From contig NZ_RQJP01000006.1 in NCBI RefSeq assembly GCF_003858645.1, positions 1-64,000 of the forward strand: 64,000 nt of DNA, in the 5' to 3' direction. Both the position numbers and the translations under genes were made by a program. This DNA is from Larkinella knui. Lineage in GTDB: Bacteria > Bacteroidota > Bacteroidia > Cytophagales > Spirosomataceae. Every line of letters starts with the position of its first letter. Position 1 is the first letter of the stretch. The notes under the pieces were generated by a model. It ran no database searches and was not told the origin of the DNA. It saw only the letters and a list, made by a program, of their open reading frames with translations. This document shows, piece after piece, positions 51,311 to 60,707 of the stretch.

Positions 51311-52126
51311 TTACGCAGCGCGAATGGCATTTATGATTTGGAGGAATAGCAGTTCTTCGATAAAAACCAGAAACATCGACGTGACCACGGATGCGTTGGC
51401 GGCTTTTCCCACCCCTTCAGTCCCTTTTGAGGAATTATACCCTTTATAGGAACCAACCATCCCGATGGTAAAGCCGAACATAATCGCTTTGATCACCGCC
51501 GAATTGATGTCCAGAAAAGAAATGGAGCTGAAAAATGTTTCAATAAAGGACATGAAACTGGTTTTTTCGTTCTGGGCCACATTGACGTAAGAACCCATGA
51601 CGCCCAGAAAAACGAAAAACATCGCCAGAACCGGAATCATGAACGTGGTGGCAATAACCCGCGTAACCACCAGAAATTTGAACGGGTTGGTTCCGGAAAC
51701 CTCCATCGCTTCAATCTGCTCGGTAACCCGCATGGAACCCAGTTCGGCACCGATGTTGGACCCCACCCGACCGGCTGCAATCAGGGCCGTTACCAACGGT
51801 GCCAGCGCACGAACCAGCGCAATGGAAATCAGGGAAGGCAACCAGGAGGTCGCGCCAAAGGTAGCCAGCGACGGACGCGACTGATTGGTAAACACAATAC
51901 CGGTGATAAAACCCGTCAGCGAAATCAGCGGCAGCGAGCGAACCCCCACTTCGTAACATTGCCGGATAATTTCCTTGCCTTCATATGGCGGAACAAATAC
52001 TTCTTTAAAAAACTGCCCTACAAACGATGCCACATCGTTGAGAGCCAGAAACATACGGTCGAGCCGCCGGGAAACCACCGGTTTGGCGGACGTGTCATTT
52101 TTGGAAGAGGTCGTGCTGGCTTGCAT
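51311..52126 (-). CDS. mlaE: MlaE-type ABC transporter permease
   Basis: This 271-residue inner-membrane permease (MlaE/DUF140 family) has about five to six hydrophobic helices and the family motifs GSNIGAELGSMRVTEQIEAM (the conserved EQIEAM coupling region), NPFKFLVVTRVIA and KAIMFGFTIGMVGSYKGYN. The first 35 residues are a polar extension. It is first in the mlaEFD operon. Direction of lipid movement in this phylum is not settled. Confidence 0.93.
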   Translation of the reverse strand: MQASTTSSKNDTSAKPVVSRRLDRMFLALNDVASFVGQFFKEVFVPPYEGKEIIRQCYEVGVRSLPLISLTGFITGIVFTNQSRPSLATFGATSWLPSLISIALVRALAPLVTALIAAGRVGSNIGAELGSMRVTEQIEAMEVSGTNPFKFLVVTRVIATTFMIPVLAMFFVFLGVMGSYVNVAQNEKTSFMSFIETFFSSISFLDINSAVIKAIMFGFTIGMVGSYKGYNSSKGTEGVGKAANASVVTSMFLVFIEELLFLQIINAIRAA

Positions 52127-52241
52127 CCGTTAAATTAATCACCTGTCGGTTTTACAAAGAACGTATAATCAGCATCATACGGTCCGAAAAGAATAAATTC
52201 AATCTATTAACTGGTTTTGATGATACAAGGTTAGATTTTGT

Positions 52242-52249
52242 TAGTTTTG
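52242..52249 (+). promoter_or_regulatory. -7 box of the ceramidase-like gene
   Basis: TAGTTTTG matches TAnnTTTG, with TTTG at 52216-52219 as a possible -33 element 22 bp upstream. The start codon at 52263 would then follow a leader of only about 10 nt. Confidence 0.5.
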
Positions 52250-52262
52250 GTATTCGAAAATC

Positions 52263-53612
52263 ATGAAATACCTCCGTATCTTCTTCAAATTGGTGTTGGG
52301 CCTGATCGGGGCCATTCTCCTTTTTTTAGCCGCTAGCCTGGCTCCGGTCGACGACGACCCATATCGAAAAACCGAGTATTACAAACATACGCGGCAACAA
52401 CTGCTGAATTTAGCCCCACCACCCAATCCGCAGACGGGTTTGCGGGCGGGCTGGGCGAAGGTCAACCTGACGCCTTCGTTCACCACCCCAACGGGCGGCT
52501 ACGGGGCGCGAAAAGGAAAACACTGGTCCACCGTCAGCGATTCTATTTATGTCCGAACCCTTGTTCTCGACAACGGCGGCACCAAAGTAGCCATTATTGC
52601 GCTGGATTTGCTGATTACCCCCCCAACCGTAACCGAACAACTCAAAAAAAGATTGCCGGAAATCGGATTTCGGTGGGAGAATATCTTCACGGGTGCCATT
52701 CACAGCCACAATAGCCTGGGCGGTTGGGCGCCCGGATTGGTTGGCGAACTGTTTTCGGGAGATTTTGATCAACGGGTGGTCGATCACATTACGGACACCA
52801 TTTTGAAATCCATCGTTTCGGCTCAAAAACAACTCGCTCCGGCGCAGGTGGGTTTCGCAGAAATCGACGCCCCGGACCTGGTCTACAACCGCATGAACGA
52901 CGAGGGAAAAGTGGACAGCGAAGTACGGCTTCTGAAATTGAAAAAAAATACCGGCGAGTCGGCGCTGCTCTGCACGTTTGGGGCTCATGCCACGATTTTC
53001 CGGGCGGCCGATTTTCAGTACCTCAGCCGCGATTATCCCGGTGCGCTGGTCGACCGGCTGGAAAAACAATCGGGCAGTTTTGTGGCCTTTATGGCGGGTT
53101 CCGTTGGCAGCACGGGCTCAAAAACCAAGCCCGGGAAAGACGAGTTTGCCACCATCCGAACGTATGCCGATACGCTGACGGCGCGGATTTCGCCCAGCTT
53201 ACCCACCTTCCGGATGCAGACGGACAGCACGCTGGAACTCCTGACCTTGCCGCTGCAATTGCGCGAACCGCAGGCGCGGGTGACCGACGACTGGCGGGTG
53301 CGCGGCTGGCTGTTTCATTCCGTGTATGGCGATTATCCTTCCGATCTGAAAGCGTTGCGCATCGGCCAGACGGTTTTGCTCGGTACGCCCTGCGATTTTT
53401 CGGGCGAACTGGTGGCCGACCTCCGGCGGGAAGCGGACCGCAAAGGCTTTAACTTAATGGTAACGAGCTTCAATGGCGGGTATGTCGGCTACATTACACC
53501 GGACAAATACTACCACAAAAACTCCTATGAAACCCTGACGATGAACTGGTTCGGGCCGGAAAACGGGGCGTATTTTGTGGAAATGATGAAAGGGTTGCTG
53601 AATCAGCTTTAG
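52263..53612 (+). CDS. Neutral/alkaline ceramidase-like protein
   Basis: This 449-residue protein begins with a membrane-anchor or signal helix (LVLGLIGAILLFLAASLAPV). The body matches the N-terminal domain of neutral/alkaline non-lysosomal ceramidase: RAGWAKVNLTPSFTTPTGGYG at the start, IIALDLLI and the metal-site segment FTGAIHSHNSLGGWAPG. Also visible are FGAHATIFRAA and a late NGGYVGYITPDKYY. True ceramidases hydrolyse the amide bond of ceramide to sphingosine and fatty acid. The C-terminal Ig-like domain of the full enzymes is missing, so the substrate may differ. It faces the NAPE-PLD-like gene, 3 bp apart. Confidence 0.83.
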   Translation: MKYLRIFFKLVLGLIGAILLFLAASLAPVDDDPYRKTEYYKHTRQQLLNLAPPPNPQTGLRAGWAKVNLTPSFTTPTGGYGARKGKHWSTVSDSIYVRTLVLDNGGTKVAIIALDLLITPPTVTEQLKKRLPEIGFRWENIFTGAIHSHNSLGGWAPGLVGELFSGDFDQRVVDHITDTILKSIVSAQKQLAPAQVGFAEIDAPDLVYNRMNDEGKVDSEVRLLKLKKNTGESALLCTFGAHATIFRAADFQYLSRDYPGALVDRLEKQSGSFVAFMAGSVGSTGSKTKPGKDEFATIRTYADTLTARISPSLPTFRMQTDSTLELLTLPLQLREPQARVTDDWRVRGWLFHSVYGDYPSDLKALRIGQTVLLGTPCDFSGELVADLRREADRKGFNLMVTSFNGGYVGYITPDKYYHKNSYETLTMNWFGPENGAYFVEMMKGLLNQL

Positions 53613-53615
53613 CGA

Positions 53616-54749
53616 TTACGGCATTGCTTCCCACCAGTGCCCGGTTGGCACCGTCGAACCCAAAACCGTTACTTCGCCAATCCGGGGCGTAGCGATTTTG
53701 GTGCCCAGTTCCGCCGACCGTTTTAACAACCGCCGAATCGGATCGCGCCAGGTGTGTAACGCCAGATTGAATTTACCCCAGTGAATTGGAATGAGCAGGT
53801 CGGCCTTGACATCCAGCTGAGCCTGAGCGGTTTGTTCGGGCATCATGTGAATATCGATCCAGTCTTCGTTGTAGGCCCCGCACTCCAGCAAAGCCAGATC
53901 GAACGGACCGTATTTTTCGCCGATCGTTTTCAGGCCCGGATAATAGCCGGTATCGCCCCCGTAATAAACGCGCTTTTGCGTCCCCAACAAAGCCCAGGAA
54001 CACCACAGCGTTCCGTTTCGGTTGGTAATACCGCGACCGGAAAAATGCCGAGCCGGGGCACAAACCAGCGTCAGATCGCCCAATTTGGTGGATTCATTCC
54101 AGTCGAGTTCGGTTATCTGGTCGGGTGAAATGCCCCATTTTTCCAGGTGCGCCCCCACCCCAAGCGGAACAAAAAACCGGGTCACTTTTCCCTTTAACTT
54201 GGTAAACGTTTCATAATCCAGGTGGTCGTAGTGGTCGTGCGACATGACGACGGCATCCACGTGCGGCAACTCATCCACGTTCATGTAATGGTCGTACGGA
54301 AATCGTTTCGGACCAACAAACGACGCAAACGACGCCCGCTCACCAAAAACCGGGTCGGTCAGCAGCGTTTTTCCCTGAATCCGGATCAGCAGCGACGAAT
54401 GGCCGAACCAGCTGATGGCCACCTGATCCGGTCCGCCGTTGCCTTCAAACGTTTTCACATCGAACGGTACGGTTTGGATGGTATCGGCGGGTTCGGCACC
54501 CGGTACGCCCGTCATCATTTTATAGGTGGCAGACACCAGTTTACCAGCGGGCATATCGACACTGGTTGGCACCAGATTCTGAAACGTACCGTCTTTAAAA
54601 TTGGGGGAAGCCTGGATGCGTTTCAAGCGCTCGCCGGTGGCATTTTCACCGAATTGGGGGGCCAGATTTACGAAAGCAATGACAGCAACTACGGCAAGAA
54701 CAAGCAGAGAAACGAAGATAAGGGCCATTCTTTTCAGGACTTTTTTCAT
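53616..54749 (-). CDS. MBL-fold hydrolase, NAPE-PLD-like
   Basis: This 377-residue protein has an N-terminal membrane helix (about 10-30, LIFVSLLVLAVVAVIAFV) and a metallo-beta-lactamase-fold domain. The zinc motif is VVMSHDHYDHLDY (HxHxDH), preceded by WFGHSSLLIRIQGKTLLTDPVFG and followed by PARHFSGRG, GDTGYYP and IPIHWGKFN. This set matches the branch containing N-acylphosphatidylethanolamine-specific phospholipase D and bacterial UlaG-like relatives. Phospholipid hydrolysis at the membrane is likely but not proven. It is convergent with the ceramidase-like gene. Confidence 0.86.
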   Translation of the reverse strand: MKKVLKRMALIFVSLLVLAVVAVIAFVNLAPQFGENATGERLKRIQASPNFKDGTFQNLVPTSVDMPAGKLVSATYKMMTGVPGAEPADTIQTVPFDVKTFEGNGGPDQVAISWFGHSSLLIRIQGKTLLTDPVFGERASFASFVGPKRFPYDHYMNVDELPHVDAVVMSHDHYDHLDYETFTKLKGKVTRFFVPLGVGAHLEKWGISPDQITELDWNESTKLGDLTLVCAPARHFSGRGITNRNGTLWCSWALLGTQKRVYYGGDTGYYPGLKTIGEKYGPFDLALLECGAYNEDWIDIHMMPEQTAQAQLDVKADLLIPIHWGKFNLALHTWRDPIRRLLKRSAELGTKIATPRIGEVTVLGSTVPTGHWWEAMP

Positions 54750-54900
54750 CAGTACAAACGGGGTGGGTGCTGCTGATCAGGCAGGCATTCGACAGGGAAC
54801 ACCCTGGTGTTCGGCCTAGTTCCGGCCTTTGCCCAAAAACCCGCAGTCCGTATCCTTATTCTTCCCCAACCGTCTTCCCCCAAACGCGTTGTGACGAGAG

Positions 54901-55785
54901 ATGAAATCAACCGGAATTCTGATTATGCAAGATTGTTCTGTTGTTATTGTGACCCGCAACCGGATCGATACCCTCTTGTGGACGTTGGACAAACTAACCC
55001 GCTTACCCGAAAAACCGCCCCTGATTGTGGTCGATAATGCGTCGACGGATGGCACGCCGGAGCGGGTTAGGGCCTGTTTTCCGGATTTAATGGTGGTGGA
55101 ATTACGCGAAAACCGGGCCTGTTCTGCCCGCAACGAAGGCGTCCGGATGGCCCAAACGCCCTTGGTTTCGTTTTGCGATGATGATTCGTTCTGGGAACCG
55201 GGCGCTCTGACGAAAGCCGTTGCTTATTTTAAACAGTACCCGCACCTGGGCGTGCTGGCGGGAAAGGTGCTGGTGAATGCGGACGAAACCCTGGACCCCG
55301 TCTGTGATGCCATGCAGAACAGCCCGCTGACGGACCCGCGCCCGTTGCCCGGACCAGCCATTTTAGGATTCGTGTGTTGTGCGGTGGTGGTTCGTAAGGC
55401 GGCTTTTATGGACGTGGGCGGTTTTCACCGGCGGTTTGCGATCGCGGGCGAAGAGCGGATGTTTTCGGTCGACATGCGGACCAAAGGCTGGAGTCTGGCC
55501 TACGCCGAGGATCTGGTGGCCCATCATTACCCGTCGCCGGTGCGCAATTATTCGTTTCGGCAACAAAACATCACGCGGGATACGCTCTGGTATTACTGGC
55601 TGCGCCGTCCGTGGTACTACGCGCTGCGGCACACCTTACTCATTCATCGCGCCAGCCGTACCAATGCCGACGTGCGCAAAGGGTATCTGAAAGCCCTGCG
55701 GGCGGCCCCTTTTATTTTGCGAAACCGGCGGGTCATTCCACCCGCCGTTGAAGAGCAAATCCTTAAAATCGAGAGTTTTTACTGA
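54901..55785 (+). CDS. Family 2 glycosyltransferase
   Basis: This 294-residue cytoplasmic GT-A enzyme has the opening VVIVTRNRIDTLLWTL, VVDNASTDGTPERV for nucleotide binding, RENRACSARNEGVRMA and the metal-binding SFCDDDSFW. It also has the acceptor-side motif GEERMFSVDMRTKGWSLAYAEDL, a variant of the ED motif. The C-terminal third is basic and aromatic (YYWLRRPWYYALRHTLL) and could lie on the membrane. Substrates are unknown. A second possible start is MQDCSVVIV, 8 codons in. It is not in a recognisable polysaccharide cluster. Confidence 0.88.
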   Translation: MKSTGILIMQDCSVVIVTRNRIDTLLWTLDKLTRLPEKPPLIVVDNASTDGTPERVRACFPDLMVVELRENRACSARNEGVRMAQTPLVSFCDDDSFWEPGALTKAVAYFKQYPHLGVLAGKVLVNADETLDPVCDAMQNSPLTDPRPLPGPAILGFVCCAVVVRKAAFMDVGGFHRRFAIAGEERMFSVDMRTKGWSLAYAEDLVAHHYPSPVRNYSFRQQNITRDTLWYYWLRRPWYYALRHTLLIHRASRTNADVRKGYLKALRAAPFILRNRRVIPPAVEEQILKIESFY

Positions 55786-55787
55786 CT

Positions 55788-56315
55788 TTACTTCACCCGG
55801 TCGAACACAAACAGATCGGCGAACACCCACTTGCCGTCTTTTTGGTTGCCGCGTTGAATCACGAGTTGGTTGTCCGACCGTTTTTCGTAAATAATCCGGA
55901 TCGAGCCGTCTTCTTTCTCAAACAGCGCCTGGTTCTTTTTGGCTTCGATGAACGAATACCGGTCCGATTTATCTTTTTCTTCCGAGCCGATCAAACCGGG
56001 TTTGAAGTGTTTGACCAGCACAATCGGCCCTTTTTCGGTCTGTTCAAAGATCAACATCTCGTACATCGTCACCTTGTTGTCTTTCATCATGCGCATAAAA
56101 CCGGGTAGATTGTCGCCCTGCGGAGCTGCCCAGGCGGCATCGATCGGCCCGCCGTTGAACGTTCCTTTCCAGCGGCCTTCCATAAAGCTGACGTCGGCCA
56201 GCGAGCCGGTTTGGGCCTGAGCCGCCAGATTGACCAACAAATAGAGCGCAATCAGGATTGAAAAGGGAGCGTAATCGCGGAGTTTTCCGAAACGGAAGTT
56301 TTTAAATCGGTTCAT
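55788..56315 (-). CDS. Exported DUF6265-like protein
   Basis: The start is placed at the ATG giving MNRFKNFRFGK; 8 earlier codons are in frame. The 175-residue protein has an N-terminal hydrophobic segment (FSILIALYLLVNLAAQAQ) that should act as a signal peptide. The mature part reads SLADVSFMEGRWKGTFNGGPIDAAWAAP (shown without its continuation), then MYEMLIFEQTEKGPIVLVKHF and a C-terminal FADLFVFDRVK. The FMEGRW/AAPQGDNLPGFMRM pattern fits a lipocalin-like beta-barrel family of unknown function (DUF6265-like, by recollection). It is convergent with the GT2 gene, 2 bp apart. Confidence 0.65.
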   Translation of the reverse strand: MNRFKNFRFGKLRDYAPFSILIALYLLVNLAAQAQTGSLADVSFMEGRWKGTFNGGPIDAAWAAPQGDNLPGFMRMMKDNKVTMYEMLIFEQTEKGPIVLVKHFKPGLIGSEEKDKSDRYSFIEAKKNQALFEKEDGSIRIIYEKRSDNQLVIQRGNQKDGKWVFADLFVFDRVK

Positions 56316-56493
56316 GGGATCAGGTTTATGGAGTGGCAAGATACTAAGCCGGGATTAAAGAGGAAAGACGTGGGAAAAAAGATACCTCGTCCGGCACTTA
56401 TCTGAATTCTTTCACCCACTTCTTTACGCTCATTTGCTTTTTTGAACGCCCCTATAGACCTTGCTCTTCCAATGTACTGACCCTTTCCTTTTT

Positions 56494-58815
56494 ATGATCA
56501 CTAAAATCGTCCGCGCGAACCGGCTTCGCTTCTTTCTGGCCGGAGTCGTGTGCAGTTTTCTGCTGGGAAATCAGCCCACATGTGCCCAATCACTCCAGGT
56601 CAGTCCAAACGATTTACGGTTTTCGCAACTGCCGACCCGCTGGGATGAAGCCCTGCCGCTGGGAAATGGCGTTCTGGGGGCGCTGATCTGGCAGAAAAAC
56701 GACCGGCTCCGGTTTTCACTCGATCGGGTGGATTTGTGGGATTTACGCCCGATGAAAGGAATCGACCGGCCCGAATTCAGTTTCCGGTGGGTTCAGGAAC
56801 AGGTAAAGAAAAAAGAGTACAAGATCGTTCAGGATTATTTCGACAAACCGTATGATGAAGAACCGGGACCCACCAAAATTCCGGGGGCGGCTTTGGAATT
56901 CAATACGGCGGGCTGGGGTCCGGTCCAATCCGCCCGCCTGCTTATTCGGGATGCGGTTTCGGAGGTAAACTGGCAGAACGGGGCGGTTTTACGTTCGTTT
57001 GTCCACGCGACCGAGCCGGTTGGCTGGTTTCGCTTCGAGAATATTCCGGCCAACTTCATCCCCGAACTGATCCCGCCTGCGTACGGAAAATCCATTCAGG
57101 AAAAAGCCGAAAACGCGGTGGTCGATGGCGACGATCTGGTGCGACTGGGCTATACACAGGGGAAAGTTTCCCGGCAAAAAAACAAGATAACGTATCATCA
57201 GATCGGCTGGGGCGGTTTTTCGTATGATGTTACGGTGCAATGGACCCAGAAAGGAAAGACGGTGGAAGGGACCTGGGCCATTTCGTCGGCGTATCCCCAA
57301 AAACAGAAAACCGCCAGTCTGACAAAAACCGGCTCTTCGGCCCGGACATATACCGCCGACCTGGCTTCACACCGAACCTGGTGGCAACGGTTCTGGTCCA
57401 AATCGTCGGTTCAGGTGCCCGACTCCCTGCTCCGAAAACAGTGGTACCTGGAAACCTACAAGTTTGGAGCCACCGCCCGCGCCGACGCCCCGCCGATTTC
57501 GCTCCAGGCCGTCTGGACCGCCGACAACGGCCGGATTCCGCCCTGGAAAGGCGATTATCACCACGATCTGAATACGCAACTGAGCTACTGGCCGAGCTAC
57601 AGCGGAAACCACCTCGAAGAAAGCATCGGTTACATCAATCACCTCGAAGAGAACCTGCCAACGTATCGCGATTACACGAAGCGGTATTTCGGAACGGACG
57701 GTATTGCTGTGCCCGGTGTTACGACGCTGACGGGCAAGGAAATGGGGGGCTGGATTCAATATTCGCTTTCGCCGACGGTTTCGGCTTGGCTGGCCCAGCA
57801 TTATCATTGGCAGTGGCGGTATAGTCAGGATGCGGTTTTTCTACGCCAGAAAGCCTATCCGTGGCTGAAAGGCGTTGCCCGGCATTTGGAACAGGTTACG
57901 GTTCTGGATGAAAACGGGAAGCGCAAACTGCCCATCAGTTCCAGCCCGGAGATCAAAAACAACAGCCTGGCGGCCTGGTTTCCGACCAATACCAATTACG
58001 ATCTGGCGCTGATGAAGTTCGTTTTCAAAGCCGCTACGGAAATGGCAACGGTTTTGGGCATTGATGCCGACGTCAAACACTGGCAGGCAATTCAAAATCA
58101 ATTGGCGGATTTTGCCCTGAGCGATCAGAACGAACTGATGTTTGCCGCCAGTTTGCCTTACAACGAATCGCATCGCCATTTTTCACACCTCATGGCCATC
58201 CATCCGCTGGGCCTGATTCGGTGGGAAGACGGCGAAGCGTCGCAGCAAATTATCCGGAATTCGCTGGCGTTGCTCGACCGCGTCGGGCCGGACTGGTGGT
58301 GCGGGTATTCCTACGCCTGGCTGGGGAGCCTAAAGGCGCGGGCCAAGGACGGACCGGGTGCCGCCGAAGCCCTGCACACGTTTGCCTCCGCTTTTTGTTC
58401 CGTGAATTCGTTCCACCTAAACGGCGATCAGACCAAATCGGGAAAGTCGAAGTTTACGTACCGCCCCTTTACGCTGGAAGGGAATTTTGCGTTTGCCGCC
58501 GGTTTGCAGGAAATGCTGATCCAGAGTTATGCCGGTTTTATCGAGATTTTCCCGGCCATTCCCGCCACCTGGGCTGACGCCGGTTTTACGGATTTACGAA
58601 CGGAAGGCGCTTTTCTGGTCAGCGCCCAGCGACGGGCCGGGGCCGTAACAGATATTACCCTAAAATCGGAGAAAGGCGGAACGACCCGCCTGAAATTGCC
58701 ATTTAAAACCTACGCCGTCAAAGCATCGCAATGGGCGACGGTTCAGCCCGCCGAACCCGGTTTTGTGACATTAAATATACAACCGGGCGGTTCGGTAACG
58801 CTGCAAAGTCAATAA
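56494..58815 (+). CDS. GH95-like exported glycoside hydrolase
   Basis: The start is the ATG giving MITKIVRANRLRFF; a TTG 11 codons upstream is less likely. The 773-residue protein has a signal peptide (LAGVVCSFLLGNQPTCAQ), an N-terminal beta-sandwich (about 30-260, RWDEALPLGNGVLGALIWQ), an (alpha/alpha)6-barrel (about 290-680) and a C-terminal beta domain. The barrel contains SLQAVWTADNGRIPPWKGDYHHDLN, LSYWPSYSGNHLEES and SSSPEIKNNSLAAWFPTNTN, analogous to the catalytic region of GH95 alpha-L-fucosidases. The residues are diverged, so specificity (fucose, galactose or other) is uncertain. No SusC/SusD pair accompanies it. Confidence 0.78.
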   Translation: MITKIVRANRLRFFLAGVVCSFLLGNQPTCAQSLQVSPNDLRFSQLPTRWDEALPLGNGVLGALIWQKNDRLRFSLDRVDLWDLRPMKGIDRPEFSFRWVQEQVKKKEYKIVQDYFDKPYDEEPGPTKIPGAALEFNTAGWGPVQSARLLIRDAVSEVNWQNGAVLRSFVHATEPVGWFRFENIPANFIPELIPPAYGKSIQEKAENAVVDGDDLVRLGYTQGKVSRQKNKITYHQIGWGGFSYDVTVQWTQKGKTVEGTWAISSAYPQKQKTASLTKTGSSARTYTADLASHRTWWQRFWSKSSVQVPDSLLRKQWYLETYKFGATARADAPPISLQAVWTADNGRIPPWKGDYHHDLNTQLSYWPSYSGNHLEESIGYINHLEENLPTYRDYTKRYFGTDGIAVPGVTTLTGKEMGGWIQYSLSPTVSAWLAQHYHWQWRYSQDAVFLRQKAYPWLKGVARHLEQVTVLDENGKRKLPISSSPEIKNNSLAAWFPTNTNYDLALMKFVFKAATEMATVLGIDADVKHWQAIQNQLADFALSDQNELMFAASLPYNESHRHFSHLMAIHPLGLIRWEDGEASQQIIRNSLALLDRVGPDWWCGYSYAWLGSLKARAKDGPGAAEALHTFASAFCSVNSFHLNGDQTKSGKSKFTYRPFTLEGNFAFAAGLQEMLIQSYAGFIEIFPAIPATWADAGFTDLRTEGAFLVSAQRRAGAVTDITLKSEKGGTTRLKLPFKTYAVKASQWATVQPAEPGFVTLNIQPGGSVTLQSQ

Positions 58816-58820
58816 TCCAG

Positions 58821-59126
58821 TTAGTTGTCTTTGCGCCGGGTCGTATCTCTTTTTTCCAGCGTGGCACCCACCCCAAACGCATTGGGTTCGCTCGGTGGAA
58901 CAACCCGGACTTTGCGTTTGCCCCGCCCCTCGCGCGGGCTGATCACCGTTCCGGGGGTTGACAGGGGCTCCGCAGCCGGGCTCGTCATCGGTACGCTGTT
59001 CGAAGGTGTCACAACGGGCGCAATGGTGGTTGGCAGTTGTTGCGGTTTTTGACGAAGCGTATCACTTTGACCCAAACAGAAACCGGCCGAAAAACAAAAA
59101 ACGAGAAACAGCAAAATCGGGCGCAT
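58821..59126 (-). CDS. Small exported proline-rich protein, unknown
   Basis: The start is the ATG giving MRPILLFLVFCFSAGFCLGQ, a clear signal peptide; a further ATG 4 codons upstream is equally possible. The mature 81 residues are rich in proline, serine and threonine (QQLPTTIAPVVTPSNSVPM) and end with a basic tail (GRGKRKVRVVPPSEPN..., TTRRKDN). There is no recognisable fold. It may be a disordered periplasmic protein or a mispredicted frame, though the signal peptide argues that it is real. It is convergent with the GH95-like gene. Confidence 0.5.
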   Translation of the reverse strand: MRPILLFLVFCFSAGFCLGQSDTLRQKPQQLPTTIAPVVTPSNSVPMTSPAAEPLSTPGTVISPREGRGKRKVRVVPPSEPNAFGVGATLEKRDTTRRKDN

Positions 59127-59241
59127 ACTAGAGATCATTTGATCAATGAAACGAATTGCAGCCGGTTTTGTTAAAGTCAACAGGATTACGCTTCTCAAAG
59201 CAGCCCGAAGCGGTACCCATAACCCTAAAATCAGCATAAAA

Positions 59242-60273
59242 ATGAAATACAACCTTCTGGGAAATACCGGCTTGCTGGTTTCCGAACTTTGTTTAGGCAC
59301 TATGACGTTCGGCGGCAGCGGAACGAGCATGTGGGCATCCATTGGCCAGTTGGATCAGGAACCGGTCGATCAACTCGTTAAACGCTCGGTCGATGCGGGC
59401 ATCAATTTCATCGACACCGCCAATGTTTATTCTGAAGGTGTTTCGGAAAAACTGACCGGTCAGGCCATCCGAAACCTCGGTCTTCATCGCGATGATCTGG
59501 TGATTGCGACCAAAGTGCGCGGCAAAATGGGCGAAGGGCCAAATCAGATCGGATTGAGCCGGAAGCACATCATTCACCAGGCGGAAGAAAGTCTGCGCCG
59601 ACTGAATACCGACTACATCGACCTCTACCAGATTCACGGCTTCGATTTTCTGACTCCGCTGGAAGAAACACTCCGCGCGCTCGACGATCTCGTCAGCAGT
59701 GGAAAGGTGCGCTACATTGGTTGCAGCAACCTGGCGGCCTGGCATCTGATGAAAGCCCTGTCGTATTCAGAGCACAAGGACCTGGCCAAATTTGTATCCC
59801 TGCAAGCCTATTACACCATTGCCGGGCGGGATCTGGAGCGTGAAGTCGTTCCCTTGCTGCTCGACCAGAAAGTGGGTCTGATGGTGTGGAGCCCACTGGC
59901 GGGCGGTTTGCTGAGCGGCAAATACGGCCGGAACAAACAGCCGGAAGATTCGCGCCGGGTGACGTTCGATTTTCCGCCGGTCAATAAAGAAAAAGCCTAC
60001 GACATTCTGGATGTCATGGAGCCGATGGCCGCAGAAAAAGGCATTTCGGTAGCTCAGATCGCCCTGGCCTGGCTGTTGCACCAGCCCGTGGTAACCACGG
60101 TGATCATCGGAGCCAAAAAACCGGAGCAGCTCGAAGATAACCTCAAAGCCGTCGACGTCGTTTTGAGTGCCGATGAGTTGAAAAAGCTGGATGAAATCAG
60201 CAAACTGGCTCCCGAATATCCGGGTTGGATGGTCGACCGCCAGTCTGGTGATCGAAAAAAATACATTGGTTGA
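59242..60273 (+). CDS. Aldo/keto reductase
   Basis: The start is the ATG giving MKYNLLGNTGLLVSEL; the 32-codon extension upstream is unsupported. The 343-residue NADPH-dependent oxidoreductase has the AKR catalytic tetrad in FIDTANVYSEGVSE (Asp and Tyr), VIATKVRGKMG (Lys) and DLYQIHGFDF (His). NADPH-binding ISVAQIALAWLLHQPVVTTVIIGAKKPEQLEDNL is spread over the last third, together with SPLAGGLLSGKYGR. It resembles the YajO/AKR11-type group. Substrate is unknown. The stop codon overlaps the first base of the terminator stem. Confidence 0.93.
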   Translation: MKYNLLGNTGLLVSELCLGTMTFGGSGTSMWASIGQLDQEPVDQLVKRSVDAGINFIDTANVYSEGVSEKLTGQAIRNLGLHRDDLVIATKVRGKMGEGPNQIGLSRKHIIHQAEESLRRLNTDYIDLYQIHGFDFLTPLEETLRALDDLVSSGKVRYIGCSNLAAWHLMKALSYSEHKDLAKFVSLQAYYTIAGRDLEREVVPLLLDQKVGLMVWSPLAGGLLSGKYGRNKQPEDSRRVTFDFPPVNKEKAYDILDVMEPMAAEKGISVAQIALAWLLHQPVVTTVIIGAKKPEQLEDNLKAVDVVLSADELKKLDEISKLAPEYPGWMVDRQSGDRKKYIG

Positions 60274-60315
60274 AAAATCAGAAAGGCCAGGTCGATCCTG
60301 GCCTTTCTGATTTTT
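60273..60315. terminator. Bidirectional intrinsic terminator
   Basis: Perfect 19-bp arms (AAAAATCAGAAAGGCCAGG and its complement) surround a 5-nt loop, with the right side ending in T6. It lies between convergent genes and overlaps the aldo/keto reductase stop codon. Confidence 0.9.
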
Positions 60316-60332
60316 TAACCTTCGAAAATGGC

Positions 60333-60707
60333 TTACTTCATGACAATCAGTCGGGTAGGCGCTTCGATGGGCTCAGAGCCCAAATTCACTTCTTTACGGA
60401 TGCTACCGTCTTTCGATTTTACCTCCAGTTCATACTTTCCGTTTGGCAACTCGGCCACATTCAGTTTGACGGCGTATTTCTCTTGCTTTTTACCAACAAA
60501 CTGTTGGTACATAACCCGGTTGTTTTCGTCCCGCAGCAGAATCATTACCGGTTCCAGTTTCGATTTTGCAACGGCAACCCGAATTTGGTTGTTAACGGTG
60601 ACGTAGGCGCTGGCATCGAACGAAAGGGTTTTAGCAGCGGGCGCATTGTCGATTGGTGCGGTGCTTAAGATAGCCGTGCAGATCAGATTACTCAGTAAAT
60701 TCATCAT
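60333..60707 (-). CDS. Small exported beta-sandwich protein, unknown
   Basis: This 124-residue protein has an N-terminal hydrophobic segment (MMNLLSNLICTAILSTAP) that looks like a signal peptide. The mature part carries strands IRVAVAKSKLEPVMILLRDENNRVMYQQFV, AVKLNVAELPNGKYELEVKSKDGS and a final APTRLIVMK (strands not contiguous here). LPNGKYELEVKSKDG recalls the C-terminal strands of T9SS-type or FlgD-like Ig domains. No function can be assigned. Confidence 0.6.
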   Translation of the reverse strand: MMNLLSNLICTAILSTAPIDNAPAAKTLSFDASAYVTVNNQIRVAVAKSKLEPVMILLRDENNRVMYQQFVGKKQEKYAVKLNVAELPNGKYELEVKSKDGSIRKEVNLGSEPIEAPTRLIVMK

